Counted from the first letter of the stretch, positions 25,159 through 35,326 are shown. The stretch: DNA of 64,000 nt from Fundicoccus_A sp052115865 (GCF_052115865.1 NZ_JBQKME010000003.1:151489-215488); one strand, 5' to 3'. The notes: generated from the letters alone by a model not told the origin. Numbers and translations are program-made.

Positions 25159-26388
25159 ATGACAGAAATTAATACTTTTGACAAACACCAAAAAATAGTA
25201 AGCAACCTTTCTATGAAATTAAATGAACCAGACTGGCTACTAAACTATCGACTCAATGCACTTATGGCGATAGATGAATTGGATCTTCCAAAAATCGAGC
25301 GTATTAACTACTCAAATTGGGATTTATGGAATGCTTCAATAGTCCAAAAACAATTTAATGAATGGAATTTTGCAATTGAAAAGCAAAGACATTCTCAAAG
25401 TGACGAGGGGATATTAGTTCTAGATTTTGAACAAGCTTTTTCAAATCATAAAGATTTGTTTAAAGAGATTTATAGGAAGTCTGATTTTATCAAAAACGAC
25501 AATTTATTTAATGCTTTCACAATGGCATTCTTGACAGATAGTCTATTTATTTACATTCCTGAAAATTATCATTCAAATAAGGCTCTTGAGTTATCTTTTA
25601 TTCTTAATAACGAAATTTCTAATCGACAAGTATTGATTTATGCAACAGCCAACTCATCAGTAGAAATCATTGAGAAATATATAAATAGAGAAAACGAAGT
25701 AGATTTTAAAGCAAATATATTTATTCAAATACTAGCAGACACAGGAGCAAACGTTCAATATTCTGCTTTAGATCAGTTTGGAAAGAATACAACAGCATTT
25801 ATTCAAAGAACTGCAAAAATAAGTAAAGATGCGGTTGTCAATTGGGCATTAGGTGCAATGAGTGACGGAAATGTTATTGAAAATGTGTATGTAAATCTAG
25901 ATGGCCAAGGGTCATCTTCAGATGTAAAAACAGTTGCTATCACTTATGAAAACCAAACCCAAGGATTAAATATCAACATTACAAATATTGGTAGAAATAC
26001 TGAGGGAAATATTTTTCAACATGGCGTAGCTTTAGATAAATCAACTCTAAGCTTTAATGGTATCGGAAATATATTGAGAAATTCGAAAAATAGTGATGCT
26101 CAACAAAAATCACGTGTCTTGATGTTATCTGATGAAGCAAGGGCGGATGCTAATCCGATATTATTAATTGATGAATATGAGGTACAAGCCGGTCATGCTG
26201 CTTCTGTCAGTCGAGTGGATCAAGAACAACTCTATTACTTAATGAGTAGGGGACTTGAGAAAAAACAAGCTGAGAAGTTAATGATTCGTGGTTTCTTAGG
26301 CATCGTATTATCCGAAATTTCAATTGAAGAAGTTCGACAAGAATTAATCGATACTATTGAAAGAAAGTTGGCTAAATATGACGATTGA
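25159..26388 (+). CDS. sufD: Fe-S cluster assembly protein SufD
   Basis: 409 residues from ATG 25159 (GAGGAGGGG upstream). Right-handed beta-helix scaffold of the SufBD family; the C-terminal motif SRVDQEQLYYLMSRGLEKKQAEKLMIRGFL is diagnostic. Partners SufB and SufC. Overlaps sufS by 11 bases. Confidence 0.93.
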   Translation: MTEINTFDKHQKIVSNLSMKLNEPDWLLNYRLNALMAIDELDLPKIERINYSNWDLWNASIVQKQFNEWNFAIEKQRHSQSDEGILVLDFEQAFSNHKDLFKEIYRKSDFIKNDNLFNAFTMAFLTDSLFIYIPENYHSNKALELSFILNNEISNRQVLIYATANSSVEIIEKYINRENEVDFKANIFIQILADTGANVQYSALDQFGKNTTAFIQRTAKISKDAVVNWALGAMSDGNVIENVYVNLDGQGSSSDVKTVAITYENQTQGLNINITNIGRNTEGNIFQHGVALDKSTLSFNGIGNILRNSKNSDAQQKSRVLMLSDEARADANPILLIDEYEVQAGHAASVSRVDQEQLYYLMSRGLEKKQAEKLMIRGFLGIVLSEISIEEVRQELIDTIERKLAKYDD

Positions 26389-27604
26389 TTGGACTAACGT
26401 ACGTGAAGATTTTCCAATTTTAAAACGGAAAATAAATGATCAATCATTAATTTATTTTGACAATGCGGCGACTACTCAAAAGCCAAAACAAGTAATAGAT
26501 GCAATAACGAATTACTATCAGAACTATAATGCAAATGTTTATCGTGGTGTACACACTCTTTCAGGAGAAGCTACGCAAGTCTATGAAGATGTTCGCGAAA
26601 AAGTTTCTAAATTTATCGGAGCTAAACAAAAAGAAGAAATTATTTTTACAAGAGGTACAACTTCTAGCTTAAATTATTTAGCTAAAAGTCTAGCTTCAAA
26701 AATCAAAGCGGGTGATGAGATCTTACTCACCTATATGGAACACCATTCCAATATTATTCCTTGGCAACAATTAGCAAAGGAAAAAAATGCTAATTTAGTT
26801 TATGTTCAATTAACCAATGACGGAAAAATAGATATAGAAGACTATAGAAAAAAATTAAATACTAGAACAAAAATTGTTGCTTTTACTCATGTTTCAAATA
26901 TCTTAGGTACGATAAATCCAGTTCAAGAAATGACAAAAATTGCTAATGAAAAAGGGGCCATCGTAATTGTAGATGGAGCTCAAGCTGTTCCTCATTTTGA
27001 AGTAAATGTTCAAGCACTTGATGTAGATTTTTATGTGTTTTCGGGACATAAGATGTTAGGGCCAACTGGAATAGGTGTTCTATATGGAAAAATGCAATGG
27101 TTAGAGGCAATTGAACCAGCGGAATTTGGTGGAGAAATGATTGAGTTTGTACAAGAATACAAAAGTACTTGGGCAGCAATTCCAAAGAAATTTGAAGCGG
27201 GAACGCCGAACATTTCGGGCGCAATTGGATTAGGAGCAGCTATTGACTACTTAAATACATTAGGTATGAAAAATATTAAAGCGTATGAAGATAGTTTATT
27301 TAAATATTTATATGAAAGTTTGCTAGATATTGATGGCCTTAAAATCTATGGACCTGATGATTTATGTGAACGATCAGGAGTTATTTCATTCAATCTAGAT
27401 GATATTCATCCTCATGACTTATCGACGGCTCTAGATTTAGAAGGGATCGCAATTAGAGCAGGGCATCATTGTGGACAGCTTTTAATGCGACAGTTAAATG
27501 TTGTCGCAACTTCTCGTATAAGTTTATATTTTTATAATACAAAAAAAGAAATTAATCAGACGATACAAGCTTTAAGAAATGCAAAGGAGTTTTTCAACGG
27601 ATGA
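26378..27604 (+). CDS. sufS: Cysteine desulfurase SufS
   Basis: 408 residues from ATG 26378, overlapping sufD. PLP-dependent: YFDNAATTQKP at the start, PLP Lys in FSGHKMLGPTGIGVLYG (about 225) and the active-site Cys in RAGHHCGQ (about 364; the usual RAGHHCAQP is slightly changed). It takes sulfur from cysteine as persulfide and passes it to SufU, the next gene. Confidence 0.94.
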   Translation: MTIDWTNVREDFPILKRKINDQSLIYFDNAATTQKPKQVIDAITNYYQNYNANVYRGVHTLSGEATQVYEDVREKVSKFIGAKQKEEIIFTRGTTSSLNYLAKSLASKIKAGDEILLTYMEHHSNIIPWQQLAKEKNANLVYVQLTNDGKIDIEDYRKKLNTRTKIVAFTHVSNILGTINPVQEMTKIANEKGAIVIVDGAQAVPHFEVNVQALDVDFYVFSGHKMLGPTGIGVLYGKMQWLEAIEPAEFGGEMIEFVQEYKSTWAAIPKKFEAGTPNISGAIGLGAAIDYLNTLGMKNIKAYEDSLFKYLYESLLDIDGLKIYGPDDLCERSGVISFNLDDIHPHDLSTALDLEGIAIRAGHHCGQLLMRQLNVVATSRISLYFYNTKKEINQTIQALRNAKEFFNG

Positions 27605-28041
27605 GACCTAAACGCTTAGAGATGCTCTATCGAACGTTGATAAAAGAGCATTCTAAAAATCCAAGCAATAAAAGAACATTAGAAGATACCACTGGAGAAT
27701 TCGAACTGTTTAATCCGTCTTGTGGAGACCTAGTCCTCGTCCAATTCAAATTAGAAGGTGGAGTTATTACAGATGTTAGCTTTCAAGGACAAGGATGTGC
27801 GATTTCAATAGCTAGTGCTAGTATGATGACAGAAATCATGAAGGGAAAAACTTTGGTTGAAGCCCAAAACTTAATCAATACATTTTATGATTTAGTCAAA
27901 GGAAATGAAGAAATCGATATAAAACCTTTGAAAGATGCTGTTTATTTACAGGGTGTATCTAAATTTCCCACAAGAATTCGTTGCGCAACGCTATCTTGGC
28001 ATGCATTAGAAGAAGGAATAGAGGAAGTAGAAAAAGAATAA
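27601..28041 (+). CDS. sufU: Sulfur-transfer protein SufU
   Basis: 146 residues, ATGA overlap with sufS. The three Zn/sulfur-handling cysteines are present: NPSCGD (Cys41), GQGCAIS (Cys66) and RIRCATLSW (about 129). In Gram-positives SufU is a zinc-dependent sulfurtransferase that activates SufS, not a scaffold. Confidence 0.95.
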   Translation: MRPKRLEMLYRTLIKEHSKNPSNKRTLEDTTGEFELFNPSCGDLVLVQFKLEGGVITDVSFQGQGCAISIASASMMTEIMKGKTLVEAQNLINTFYDLVKGNEEIDIKPLKDAVYLQGVSKFPTRIRCATLSWHALEEGIEEVEKE

Positions 28042-28066
28042 AGCTAGAAGGAGAGTCAGCGTAGAG

Positions 28067-29464
28067 ATGCATGAAAATGTACCAACTAGAAGTGAATACC
28101 AATATGGTTTTCATGATGATATTGAATCTTTGTATGATACAGGGAAAGGTTTATCTGAAGAGATTGTTCGGGATATTTCAGCTAGAAAAAATGAACCAGA
28201 ATGGATGCTGAACTATCGATTAAAAGCTTATAAACATTTTTTAGACCGTCCAATGCCCACATGGGGAGCTGACTTATCAGATATTGATTTTGACGATTAT
28301 ACATTTTATAGAAAACCATCTACAGGACCAGCACGTACATGGGATGAAGTACCAGAAAAAATCAAAAAGACATTTGATCGACTAGGAATTCCAGAGGCCG
28401 AACGTGCTTATCTTGCAGGGACGGGTGCACAATATGAATCTGAAGTTGTTTATCATAACTTAAAAACGGAATATGAAAAATTAGGAATTGTTTTTATGGA
28501 TACAGATACTGCATTACAAGAATATCCAGAAATTTTTAAAGAATATTTTGGAACGCTTGTACCTTATGATGATAATAAATTGGCCGCTTTAAATGCAGCC
28601 GTTTGGTCTGGTGGAACTTTTATTTATGTCCCTAAAAATGTCCGTGTAGAAGTACCCGTTCAAATGTATTTTCGTATAAATGAAGCGTCGATGGGGCAAT
28701 TTGAACGGACTTTAATTGTAGTGGAAGAGGGGGCGAGTGTAAATTACGTTGAAGGTTGTACAGCCCCTACATTTTCAGCGAGCTCCTTACATGCAGCAAC
28801 TGTAGAGATTATTGTTAAAAAGGATGCATATTGTAGATATACAACCATTCAAAATTGGTCCGATAATGTTTATAATTTAGTCACAAAAAGAGCAGTTGCT
28901 GAAGAAGGTGCAACGGTTGAATGGATTGACGGAAACATCGGTGCAAAAATAACAATGAAATATCCAAGTATTTTCTTAAAAGGTCAAGGTTCCAAAGGAA
29001 CAGTGACAACGATGGCAATGGCAGGAAAAGGACAAGTACAAGATACGGGAACAAAAATTTATCATCTTGCACCAAATACATCAAGTAACATTATTTCAAA
29101 GTCAATAGCGCGTGATGGTGGATCTGTAAATTATCGCGGTCAAATTTATGTTGCAAAGAATGCACTCAATTCAGATTCCCATATTGAGTGTGACACTATT
29201 ATTTTAGATGGAGAGTCAACTTCAGATACGATTCCATATAATGAAATTCATAATTCGCATGTTAATTTAGAACATGAAGCAAAAGTATCTAAAATTTCAG
29301 AAGAACAACTTTATTACCTAATGAGTAGAGGCCTAAGTGAACAAAAAGCTACGGAAATGATTGTCATGGGATTTGTTGAACCTGTTTCAAAAGAGCTGCC
29401 TTTAGTATATGCGGTTGAATTGAATCGTTTAATTAGTTTTGAGATGGAAGGGTCTGTGGGGTAA
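28067..29464 (+). CDS. sufB: Fe-S cluster assembly scaffold SufB
   Basis: 465 residues with AGAAGGAGAG upstream. Typical SufB: long beta-helix core with EGCTAPTFSASSLHAATVEI and a C-terminal EEQLYYLMSRGLSEQKATEMIVMGFVEP. Last gene of the suf operon, where the cluster is built with SufC and SufD. Confidence 0.95.
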   Translation: MHENVPTRSEYQYGFHDDIESLYDTGKGLSEEIVRDISARKNEPEWMLNYRLKAYKHFLDRPMPTWGADLSDIDFDDYTFYRKPSTGPARTWDEVPEKIKKTFDRLGIPEAERAYLAGTGAQYESEVVYHNLKTEYEKLGIVFMDTDTALQEYPEIFKEYFGTLVPYDDNKLAALNAAVWSGGTFIYVPKNVRVEVPVQMYFRINEASMGQFERTLIVVEEGASVNYVEGCTAPTFSASSLHAATVEIIVKKDAYCRYTTIQNWSDNVYNLVTKRAVAEEGATVEWIDGNIGAKITMKYPSIFLKGQGSKGTVTTMAMAGKGQVQDTGTKIYHLAPNTSSNIISKSIARDGGSVNYRGQIYVAKNALNSDSHIECDTIILDGESTSDTIPYNEIHNSHVNLEHEAKVSKISEEQLYYLMSRGLSEQKATEMIVMGFVEPVSKELPLVYAVELNRLISFEMEGSVG

Positions 29465-29477
29465 CAATTAAGTCATT

Positions 29478-29517
29478 GCTTGAAACCTTTATATTAAAGT
29501 GTTTCGAGCTTTTTTTA
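29478..29517 (+). terminator. Terminator of the suf operon
   Basis: GCTTGAAAC (29478-29486) pairs with GTTTCGAGC (29501-29509, one G-T), with an inner TTT/AAA extension, then eight T. Confidence 0.85.
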
Positions 29518-29633
29518 GGATTTCCATTAATTAGTTCAACCACTATTTGCAAAAAGAAACAAATTATTTATATGATCAAAATCTGCATTTTGAGTGGATT
29601 TGATTGATTTTAGTTACAAATAAATGAAAGTGA

Positions 29634-29662
29634 TTGATTAGTGGTAGCTTTTGGTGTATTCT
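29634..29662 (+). promoter_or_regulatory. Possible promoter of the fru operon
   Basis: TTGATT at 29634-29639, TATTCT at 29657-29662, 17-bp spacing, 21 bases before fruR. Confidence 0.45.
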
Positions 29663-29683
29663 TTATTCAAGGAAGTGATGTGA

Positions 29684-30430
29684 ATGCTTACAGAAGAACG
29701 GCACCAAGCCATTAGAAATTTGCTCAAACGAGAAGTCATTGTCAAACTCTATGAGATTATTGAAGCAACAGGTGCTTCTGAGTCAACTGTGAGACGTGAT
29801 TTATCACAACTAGAAGAAGCGGGTGAATTAGTTAGAGTTCATGGGGGTGCTAAGCGGATATTCTCAGTGGATTACGAACCAAGTGTCAAAGAAAAGTCAG
29901 AACAATACCGTAGTGAGAAGGAACGTATCGGAAAGTATGCGGCTTCATTAATTCAAGTGAATGATTTTATCTATATTGATGCTGGAACGACAACCTTTTT
30001 TATGTTGCCTTTTATCGAAGCAGAAGATATTACGGTGGTAACCAATGGATTAGAGATTGCAACTTACTTAAGCGACCTTAATATTGAGACGATTCTCATT
30101 GGAGGTTTCATTAAGCCAAAGACACGTGCGATGATTGGTGCGGATGCAGTCAGTCAATTGAAACAATATCATTTCTCGAAAGCATTTATGGGAACGAATG
30201 GAATTGATAGTCAATATGGTTTTACGACACCCGATCGTGAAGAAGCACATGTGAAACAGACGGCTATTAATCAAACTAACCAAGTCTATATGCTCTCAGA
30301 TAGTAGTAAGTTTGATAAGGTATCGTTTTGTAAGATTGTTGAATTGGATGATGCAATGGTTATAACCAATACCTTAACGGATAGAGTGCGTGAGAAGTTT
30401 AGTAAATTAACGAAAGTAAAGGAAGTATAA
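29684..30430 (+). CDS. fruR: DeoR-family regulator of fructose use
   Basis: 248 residues. N-terminal DeoR helix-turn-helix (LTEERHQAIRNLLKREVIVKL, then ASESTVRRDLSQLEEAGELVRVHGGA) and a sugar-phosphate isomerase-like effector domain with DAGTTTFFM and GTNGID. It lies 3 bases ahead of fruK, so it probably senses fructose 1-phosphate and controls this operon. Confidence 0.9.
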   Translation: MLTEERHQAIRNLLKREVIVKLYEIIEATGASESTVRRDLSQLEEAGELVRVHGGAKRIFSVDYEPSVKEKSEQYRSEKERIGKYAASLIQVNDFIYIDAGTTTFFMLPFIEAEDITVVTNGLEIATYLSDLNIETILIGGFIKPKTRAMIGADAVSQLKQYHFSKAFMGTNGIDSQYGFTTPDREEAHVKQTAINQTNQVYMLSDSSKFDKVSFCKIVELDDAMVITNTLTDRVREKFSKLTKVKEV

Positions 30431-30433
30431 ATC

Positions 30434-31357
30434 ATGTTATATACAATTACATTCAATCCAGCCGTTGACTTAGTAATGAGTACAGATCATGTGACCTTAG
30501 GTGAATTGAACCGTGTCCAACGAGATGAATATGTAGCTGGAGGTAAGGGGATTAATATGTCTGTCTTACTTAAACGTCTTGGTCACGACAATATTGCAAC
30601 CGGATTCCTAGGTGGCTTTACTGGTGAATTTATTCGACAACAATTATTGACGGAAGGCGTACAACCAGAATTCGTTGAGGTTGATGCGATTACACGTATT
30701 AATGTCAAGCTGAAAGCAGCTGAGGAAACGGAGATAAATGCGAAGGGACCAGTGATTCATCAGGCTGATATTGATCAACTTTTCCAATATTTTGATTCTA
30801 AGCTTACGGGGGAAGATGTTGTTTTTCTTGCAGGGAATACAGCTCCCGGTATGACGAGTGACCATTATGTTAAAATAGCTAAGTTATGCAAGGAAAAAGG
30901 CGCTAGATTCGTTCTGGATACTAATAAAGACTTATTAACTGCTTGTTTGGCCTATCAACCGTTCTTGATTAAACCTAATATTCATGAACTAGCTGAAATA
31001 TTCAATGTCGAAATTCAAAGTCACCAAGAAGTGATTTATTACGCTAGGGAATTGCAACAGCGAGGTGGACGAAATGTCATCATCTCATTGGGTGGAGATG
31101 GCGCCTTCTTATTAACAGAACATGGAGAGATTTATCAATCTTCAGTGCCTAAAGGTCAAGTGATTAATTCAGTCGGTGCAGGGGATTCTATGGTTGCTGG
31201 ATTTACTGCCAAATATATAGAGAGTCAAGATTATATAGCAAGCCTTCGTCAAGGGGCAGCTTGCGGAAGTAGCACCGCTTTTTCAATAGGTATTGCACAG
31301 TTAGATACAGTGAATCAATTAGTAGATGAGATAAAAATTACAAAGATTGGAGTTTAA
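30434..31357 (+). CDS. fruK: 1-Phosphofructokinase
   Basis: 307 residues. PfkB-family kinase with TFNPAVDLVM at the start, GGKGINMSVLLKRLG and SVGAGDSMVAGF near 245 (catalytic Asp). It phosphorylates fructose 1-phosphate from the PTS to fructose 1,6-bisphosphate. Confidence 0.93.
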   Translation: MLYTITFNPAVDLVMSTDHVTLGELNRVQRDEYVAGGKGINMSVLLKRLGHDNIATGFLGGFTGEFIRQQLLTEGVQPEFVEVDAITRINVKLKAAEETEINAKGPVIHQADIDQLFQYFDSKLTGEDVVFLAGNTAPGMTSDHYVKIAKLCKEKGARFVLDTNKDLLTACLAYQPFLIKPNIHELAEIFNVEIQSHQEVIYYARELQQRGGRNVIISLGGDGAFLLTEHGEIYQSSVPKGQVINSVGAGDSMVAGFTAKYIESQDYIASLRQGAACGSSTAFSIGIAQLDTVNQLVDEIKITKIGV

Positions 31358-31361
31358 GATA

Positions 31362-33332
31362 ATGAAATTAGCAGAGTTATTCGTCAAAGATGCGATGGAT
31401 CTATCACTAGAAAACACAGACAAAAAAAGTACATTACGTTATCTCGCTGAGCGTTTTGCACAAGCCGGTGGAGTAAGTGATGTAGATAGTTACGTTAAGA
31501 AATTAGAAGCGAGAGAGGCTCAATCGACTACGGGTGTCGGGGATGAGATTGCGATTCCTCATGCACAAGATGCTTCCATTAAGCAAGCAGCAATCGTCTT
31601 TGCACGTTCTAATGAAGGGGTCGAGTGGGCATCATTCGATGGGCTACCAGCTAAGTTAATCTTTATGATTGCTGCTCCTGAAGGGGGTGGAGAACATCTT
31701 CAAGCCCTAGCAAGTCTCTCAAGTATATTAATGAATCCTCAAGCTAAGGAAGCTTTATTGAACGCCCAAACATCAAAAGAAATTGTGGATATTATTGCCA
31801 GCTTTGAAGCAGAAAAAGAAGAAGAAAAAGTACAAGCGGCAGTATCTTCTATTGATGAAAAAGCTCAAACTGCTGGAGATATTTACTTACTTGCAGTAAC
31901 TGCATGTCCAACAGGAATTGCCCATACTTATATGGCCGAAGAGAAATTGAATCAGGCAGCTAAAAAAGCTGGTTATGATATTAAAGTTGAAACAAATGGA
32001 CAAACAGGTGTTGGGAATCGCTTAACTTCAGCTGATATCGAAAGGGCGACTGCAATTATTGTAGCAGCTGACAAGCAGGTTGAGATGGCTCGTTTTGATG
32101 GTAAGCCGGTTATTATTACGAAAGTAGCTGACGGAATTAATAAAGCCGATGAATTAGTAGGACGCGCAGCCAAAGCGGATGCCAAGATTTATCGCGCTAA
32201 CCGAGAAGAGCACACAACGGCTTCAGATTCTGATGAGAATGAATCATTAGGTCGTCAATTTTACAAGCACTTAATGAATGGCGTCTCTCATATGTTACCA
32301 TTCGTTGTCGCAGGTGGAATACTTATTGCCTTGTCTTTTTTCTGGGGAATTAACTCATCTAATCCAGAAGATCCTTCTTACAACCAAATTGCTCATGTAT
32401 TAAATACAATTGGGAGCCTATCATTTGGAATGATGTTACCTGTTCTAGCAGGATTCATCGGTCAATCTGTTGCAGACCGTCCAGGTTTGGTAATTGGTTT
32501 CATGGGTGGGGTCTTCGCAAATCCTTCTACCTTATCAGCTTTCAGTGGGGCAGGAATCTTTGAAAATGCTGAAGCATCAGGGTTCTTAGGTGCTTTAGTG
32601 GCTGGTTTCCTAGCGGGAGGAATAGTATGGTGCTTACGTAAAGGATTAAGCTGGTTACCGAAGTCGATTGAAGGTATGAAGCCGATCTTCCTATACCCTG
32701 TACTAGGTGTCTTAGCTATGGGACTAATAATGTTCTTTGTTGTCAATGCCCCAATGGGCGCGGTGATGACAGGACTTCAAAACCTATTAACAAGCATTCC
32801 CTCTGAATTATCCGTGGTTTTAGGCTTTGTTGTAGCAGCGATGATGTCAATCGATATGGGTGGACCTATCAATAAGGCTGCTTATGTTACAGGAGCAGCC
32901 TTAGTTACAGCCTCTAATGGCGCGGGTTCAGATGTTATGGCTGCGGTTATGGTCGGTGGTATGGTACCGCCACTAGCCATCGCCATCTCAGCAACTTTCA
33001 ACAAAAACTTATGGGCACCTGAACAAAGAAACAGTGCGCTCGTTAACTATGTCATGGGAGCATCCTTCATTACTGAAGGAGCAATTCCATTCGCTGCCTC
33101 TAACCCATTACGTGTTATCCCTTCACTAGCCATTGGTAGTGGGGTAGCAGGTGCTCTCTCAATGGTATTCGGAAGTGTCAGCTTTGTACCTCACGGTGGT
33201 ATTTTCGCGGTCTTAGCTGGTGGGGTAACGAATCCATTAATGTACGCTTTATCTTGGTTAATTGGTGGCTTTGTCGGTGCTTTACTACTGAATTTCTTAG
33301 TAAAAAGCCCTAGCGAACAATTAGATAAATAA
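31362..33332 (+). CDS. fruA: Fructose PTS transporter, EIIABC
   Basis: 656 residues from ATG 31362. Order EIIA (1-150, phospho-His67 in IPHAQD), EIIB (about 172-270, phospho-Cys182 in TACPTGIAHTYMAEEKL), EIIC (about 295-650, eight or more helices, GVSHMLPFVVAGGILIALSF and ITEGAIPFAASNPLR). Fructose is taken up and phosphorylated at C1. Full length, intact, last gene of fruRKA. Confidence 0.95.
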   Translation: MKLAELFVKDAMDLSLENTDKKSTLRYLAERFAQAGGVSDVDSYVKKLEAREAQSTTGVGDEIAIPHAQDASIKQAAIVFARSNEGVEWASFDGLPAKLIFMIAAPEGGGEHLQALASLSSILMNPQAKEALLNAQTSKEIVDIIASFEAEKEEEKVQAAVSSIDEKAQTAGDIYLLAVTACPTGIAHTYMAEEKLNQAAKKAGYDIKVETNGQTGVGNRLTSADIERATAIIVAADKQVEMARFDGKPVIITKVADGINKADELVGRAAKADAKIYRANREEHTTASDSDENESLGRQFYKHLMNGVSHMLPFVVAGGILIALSFFWGINSSNPEDPSYNQIAHVLNTIGSLSFGMMLPVLAGFIGQSVADRPGLVIGFMGGVFANPSTLSAFSGAGIFENAEASGFLGALVAGFLAGGIVWCLRKGLSWLPKSIEGMKPIFLYPVLGVLAMGLIMFFVVNAPMGAVMTGLQNLLTSIPSELSVVLGFVVAAMMSIDMGGPINKAAYVTGAALVTASNGAGSDVMAAVMVGGMVPPLAIAISATFNKNLWAPEQRNSALVNYVMGASFITEGAIPFAASNPLRVIPSLAIGSGVAGALSMVFGSVSFVPHGGIFAVLAGGVTNPLMYALSWLIGGFVGALLLNFLVKSPSEQLDK

Positions 33333-33339
33333 TACTAGA

Positions 33340-33380
33340 AAAACACTGTTCTGTGATTGTAAAGAGCAGTGTTTTATTTG
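33340..33380 (+). terminator. Terminator of the fru operon
   Basis: AAAACACTGTTCT (33340-33352) with AGAGCAGTGTTTT (33363-33375), one G-T pair, 10-base loop. Confidence 0.8.
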
Positions 33381-33718
33381 TCTTTGGTGATAAATTATAT
33401 AAAATTGTTTTAGCAAAGAAGGAGTTTGAAAAATTTTAAGTAGCATACGGTGAGTAGGAGTGTTGTTTGGCGAATGGGTGGCTTTAAGCACTTGCTTAAG
33501 GAACTTTGTGTTCTGGAATTGTAACAGTATGACCATAGATTATGGATGTGTATGTAAAACACTTTCATATAAAAAGAATAAATCACACGTACTAGAACCA
33601 TAAGATGATTTTCTTATGGTTCGGCGTTATTTAATGAGACAAATACGTTAAACATTTTCGCTTAACACTTCAATTTAGCTAATCAATCAAATAAAAATGA
33701 ATTAAACGGAGGAACAAA
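33381..33718. other. Non-coding region with one inverted repeat
   Basis: About 340 bases without a supported gene. GAACCATAAGA (33595-33605) pairs with TCTTATGGTTC (33611-33621) without a T-run, so it may be an old terminator or a small dyad. Slightly higher G content than flanks around 33440-33490 but no RNA family recognised. Confidence 0.45.
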
Positions 33719-34174
33719 ATGCTTAAGATAAAAGCAGTAGATGAATCAAATTTTAACAATGTCATACAATTAGAACTAACCGAAAAACAAAAAGCTGCTA
33801 AATGGGTGTCCGATAATGTCTTTTCTTTGGCACAATGTTGGTTATATAGGAATAATAATGATTCATTTCCTAATGCTATATATTGGAATGATAAAGTGGT
33901 TGGCTTTGTATTGTATGAAATTGAAGCCGATAGCAACGAATTCATGATCTGGCGTATTATGATTGGCCAACAATTCCAAGGCAAAGGATATGGTAGAAAA
34001 GCTATAAAGGAAATTATTAAATATACAGAAAACAATTATCCAGAACGCATATTAGTAGCAGATTATGTCCAAGGAAACGAGCCAATGAAGCATCTGCTAA
34101 TTAGTCTAGGTTTTAAAGAAGTAGGCTTTAATGAGGAGTATAACGAACATGTATTGCATTACCGGCATAAGTAA
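33719..34174 (+). CDS. GNAT-family N-acetyltransferase
   Basis: 151 residues with GGAGG upstream. GNAT core: FVLYEIEADSNEFMIWRIMIGQQFQGKGYGRKAIKEII carries the acetyl-CoA pyrophosphate loop (Q-x-x-G-x-G/A, here QGKGYG), and LLISLGFKEVGF is the usual C-terminal strand. Best resemblance is to diamine/spermidine or BltD-like acetyltransferases; the substrate is not settled. Last chromosomal-looking gene before the mobile element. Confidence 0.85.
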   Translation: MLKIKAVDESNFNNVIQLELTEKQKAAKWVSDNVFSLAQCWLYRNNNDSFPNAIYWNDKVVGFVLYEIEADSNEFMIWRIMIGQQFQGKGYGRKAIKEIIKYTENNYPERILVADYVQGNEPMKHLLISLGFKEVGFNEEYNEHVLHYRHK

Positions 34175-34504
34175 CAAGAATTAGTCTAAGACAATTTTTC
34201 TTAAGCAACTAAACAGCTTTTGATAAATTGTCTTTTGAATTGCACATAAAGTGAAAGGAAGAGAGTGATGCATTTGATCATTAAATAAATCAGATAATAT
34301 CTTAAATATTATATGGGTTTACATAATATATAGTAAATTTAACATGTATGTTTATTTCAACATTACCTATGATATTTTAATTATAAATGAGTTAAATATT
34401 ACGATAGTTAATTGATGTATAATTAATATAAATTTCAAGATCTACTAATCGAAATGATTAGTAGGTCTTTTTTTGTTTGAAAAAATAAAAGGACGTGTAA
34501 ATAA
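34175..34504. other. Junction region between chromosomal genes and the conjugative element
   Basis: 330 bases. AAGACAATTT (34188-34197) with AAATTGTCTT (34225-34234) forms a probable terminator for the GNAT gene. An A+T-rich stretch follows, then TATAAT (34418-34423), then a strong terminator (34438-34474) before parA. No integrase, tRNA or recognisable attachment core is visible. Confidence 0.6.
34438..34474 (+). terminator. Terminator-like hairpin in front of parA
   Basis: AGATCTACTAATC (34438-34450) with GATTAGTAGGTCT (34456-34468), 5-base loop, then seven T. Only about 20-25 bases after a TATAAT, so it could be an attenuator or end a very short RNA. Confidence 0.75.
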
Positions 34505-35326
34505 ATGGAAAACACACAGAATGCAACTTCTTGCCAGCGTGACAAGAAGTTAGGTAAAGTAATTGCTATCGCCAACCAAAAAGGTGGCGTTGGTAAAACA
34601 ATGACAACTATGAATCTTGGCTACTCGCTAAGTAAACAAGGATATAAGGTACTTCTAATAGACTTTGATCCACAACACAATTTAACAAACTATCTCGAAG
34701 GAGAAGAACATGTTCTTACAATTTCGGAAGCCATAGGGCAAGAAATAGTAGGAGAAACAGAGTATGTAAAATCTTTAATTCAAAAGTATAACGAAACACT
34801 TCACTATATCCCTACTAATTTGTCACTATCTGCTATTGAGTTAAAGCTTGTAATGACAAATGCAAGAGAATATATTTTGACGGATATTTTAACAAACTTG
34901 AAAATCAGAGAACTTTACGATTATGTACTAATAGATTGTATGCCTGCGTTAAACATGTTGCTAATTAATGTATTGACAGCGGTTGATAGCATTATCGTTC
35001 CAGTCGAAGCAAGTTATGGTGCATTTGAAGGATTAGAACAACTGTTTGAATATGTAAAGATGGTTCAAAAACGTTTGAATAGAGAGTTAAAAATTGAAGG
35101 AATTGTTTATACGAAAGTTAACCATACAAAAATTAGTAAAGAAGTAAGAGAAAAGCTTCGAAAAATGTATCCTGGTTTACTACTATCTATTGAAATTAAA
35201 GAACTGACAGAAGCTAGAAAATCATATGCTGATAGAGTTCCACTTGAACAAATGAATCAAAGTCGATTAGCTATTGATTATGCAAATTTAGCAACTGAAA
35301 TCTCAAATAAAGGGGGGCAAAAGTGA
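34505..35326 (+). CDS. parA: ParA-family partition ATPase
   Basis: 273 residues. Deviant Walker A KGGVGKT (about 27-33), LLIDFDPQHNLT and VLIDCMPAL are typical ParA/Soj. It segregates plasmid or element copies with ParB. One copy of the 27-bp dyad lies inside codons 8-16 and is translated as ATSCQRDKK, before the ATP-binding core, so the N-terminus may carry DNA-level information. Overlaps parB. Confidence 0.92.
   Translation: MENTQNATSCQRDKKLGKVIAIANQKGGVGKTMTTMNLGYSLSKQGYKVLLIDFDPQHNLTNYLEGEEHVLTISEAIGQEIVGETEYVKSLIQKYNETLHYIPTNLSLSAIELKLVMTNAREYILTDILTNLKIRELYDYVLIDCMPALNMLLINVLTAVDSIIVPVEASYGAFEGLEQLFEYVKMVQKRLNRELKIEGIVYTKVNHTKISKEVREKLRKMYPGLLLSIEIKELTEARKSYADRVPLEQMNQSRLAIDYANLATEISNKGGQK
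34525..34551. repeat. 27-bp dyad element, copy 1 (inside parA)
   Basis: AACTTCTTGCCA - GCG - TGACAAGAAGTT: 12-base arms and 3-base centre, one arm base changed (GGC to GAC). Only copy within a coding sequence. Confidence 0.85.
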
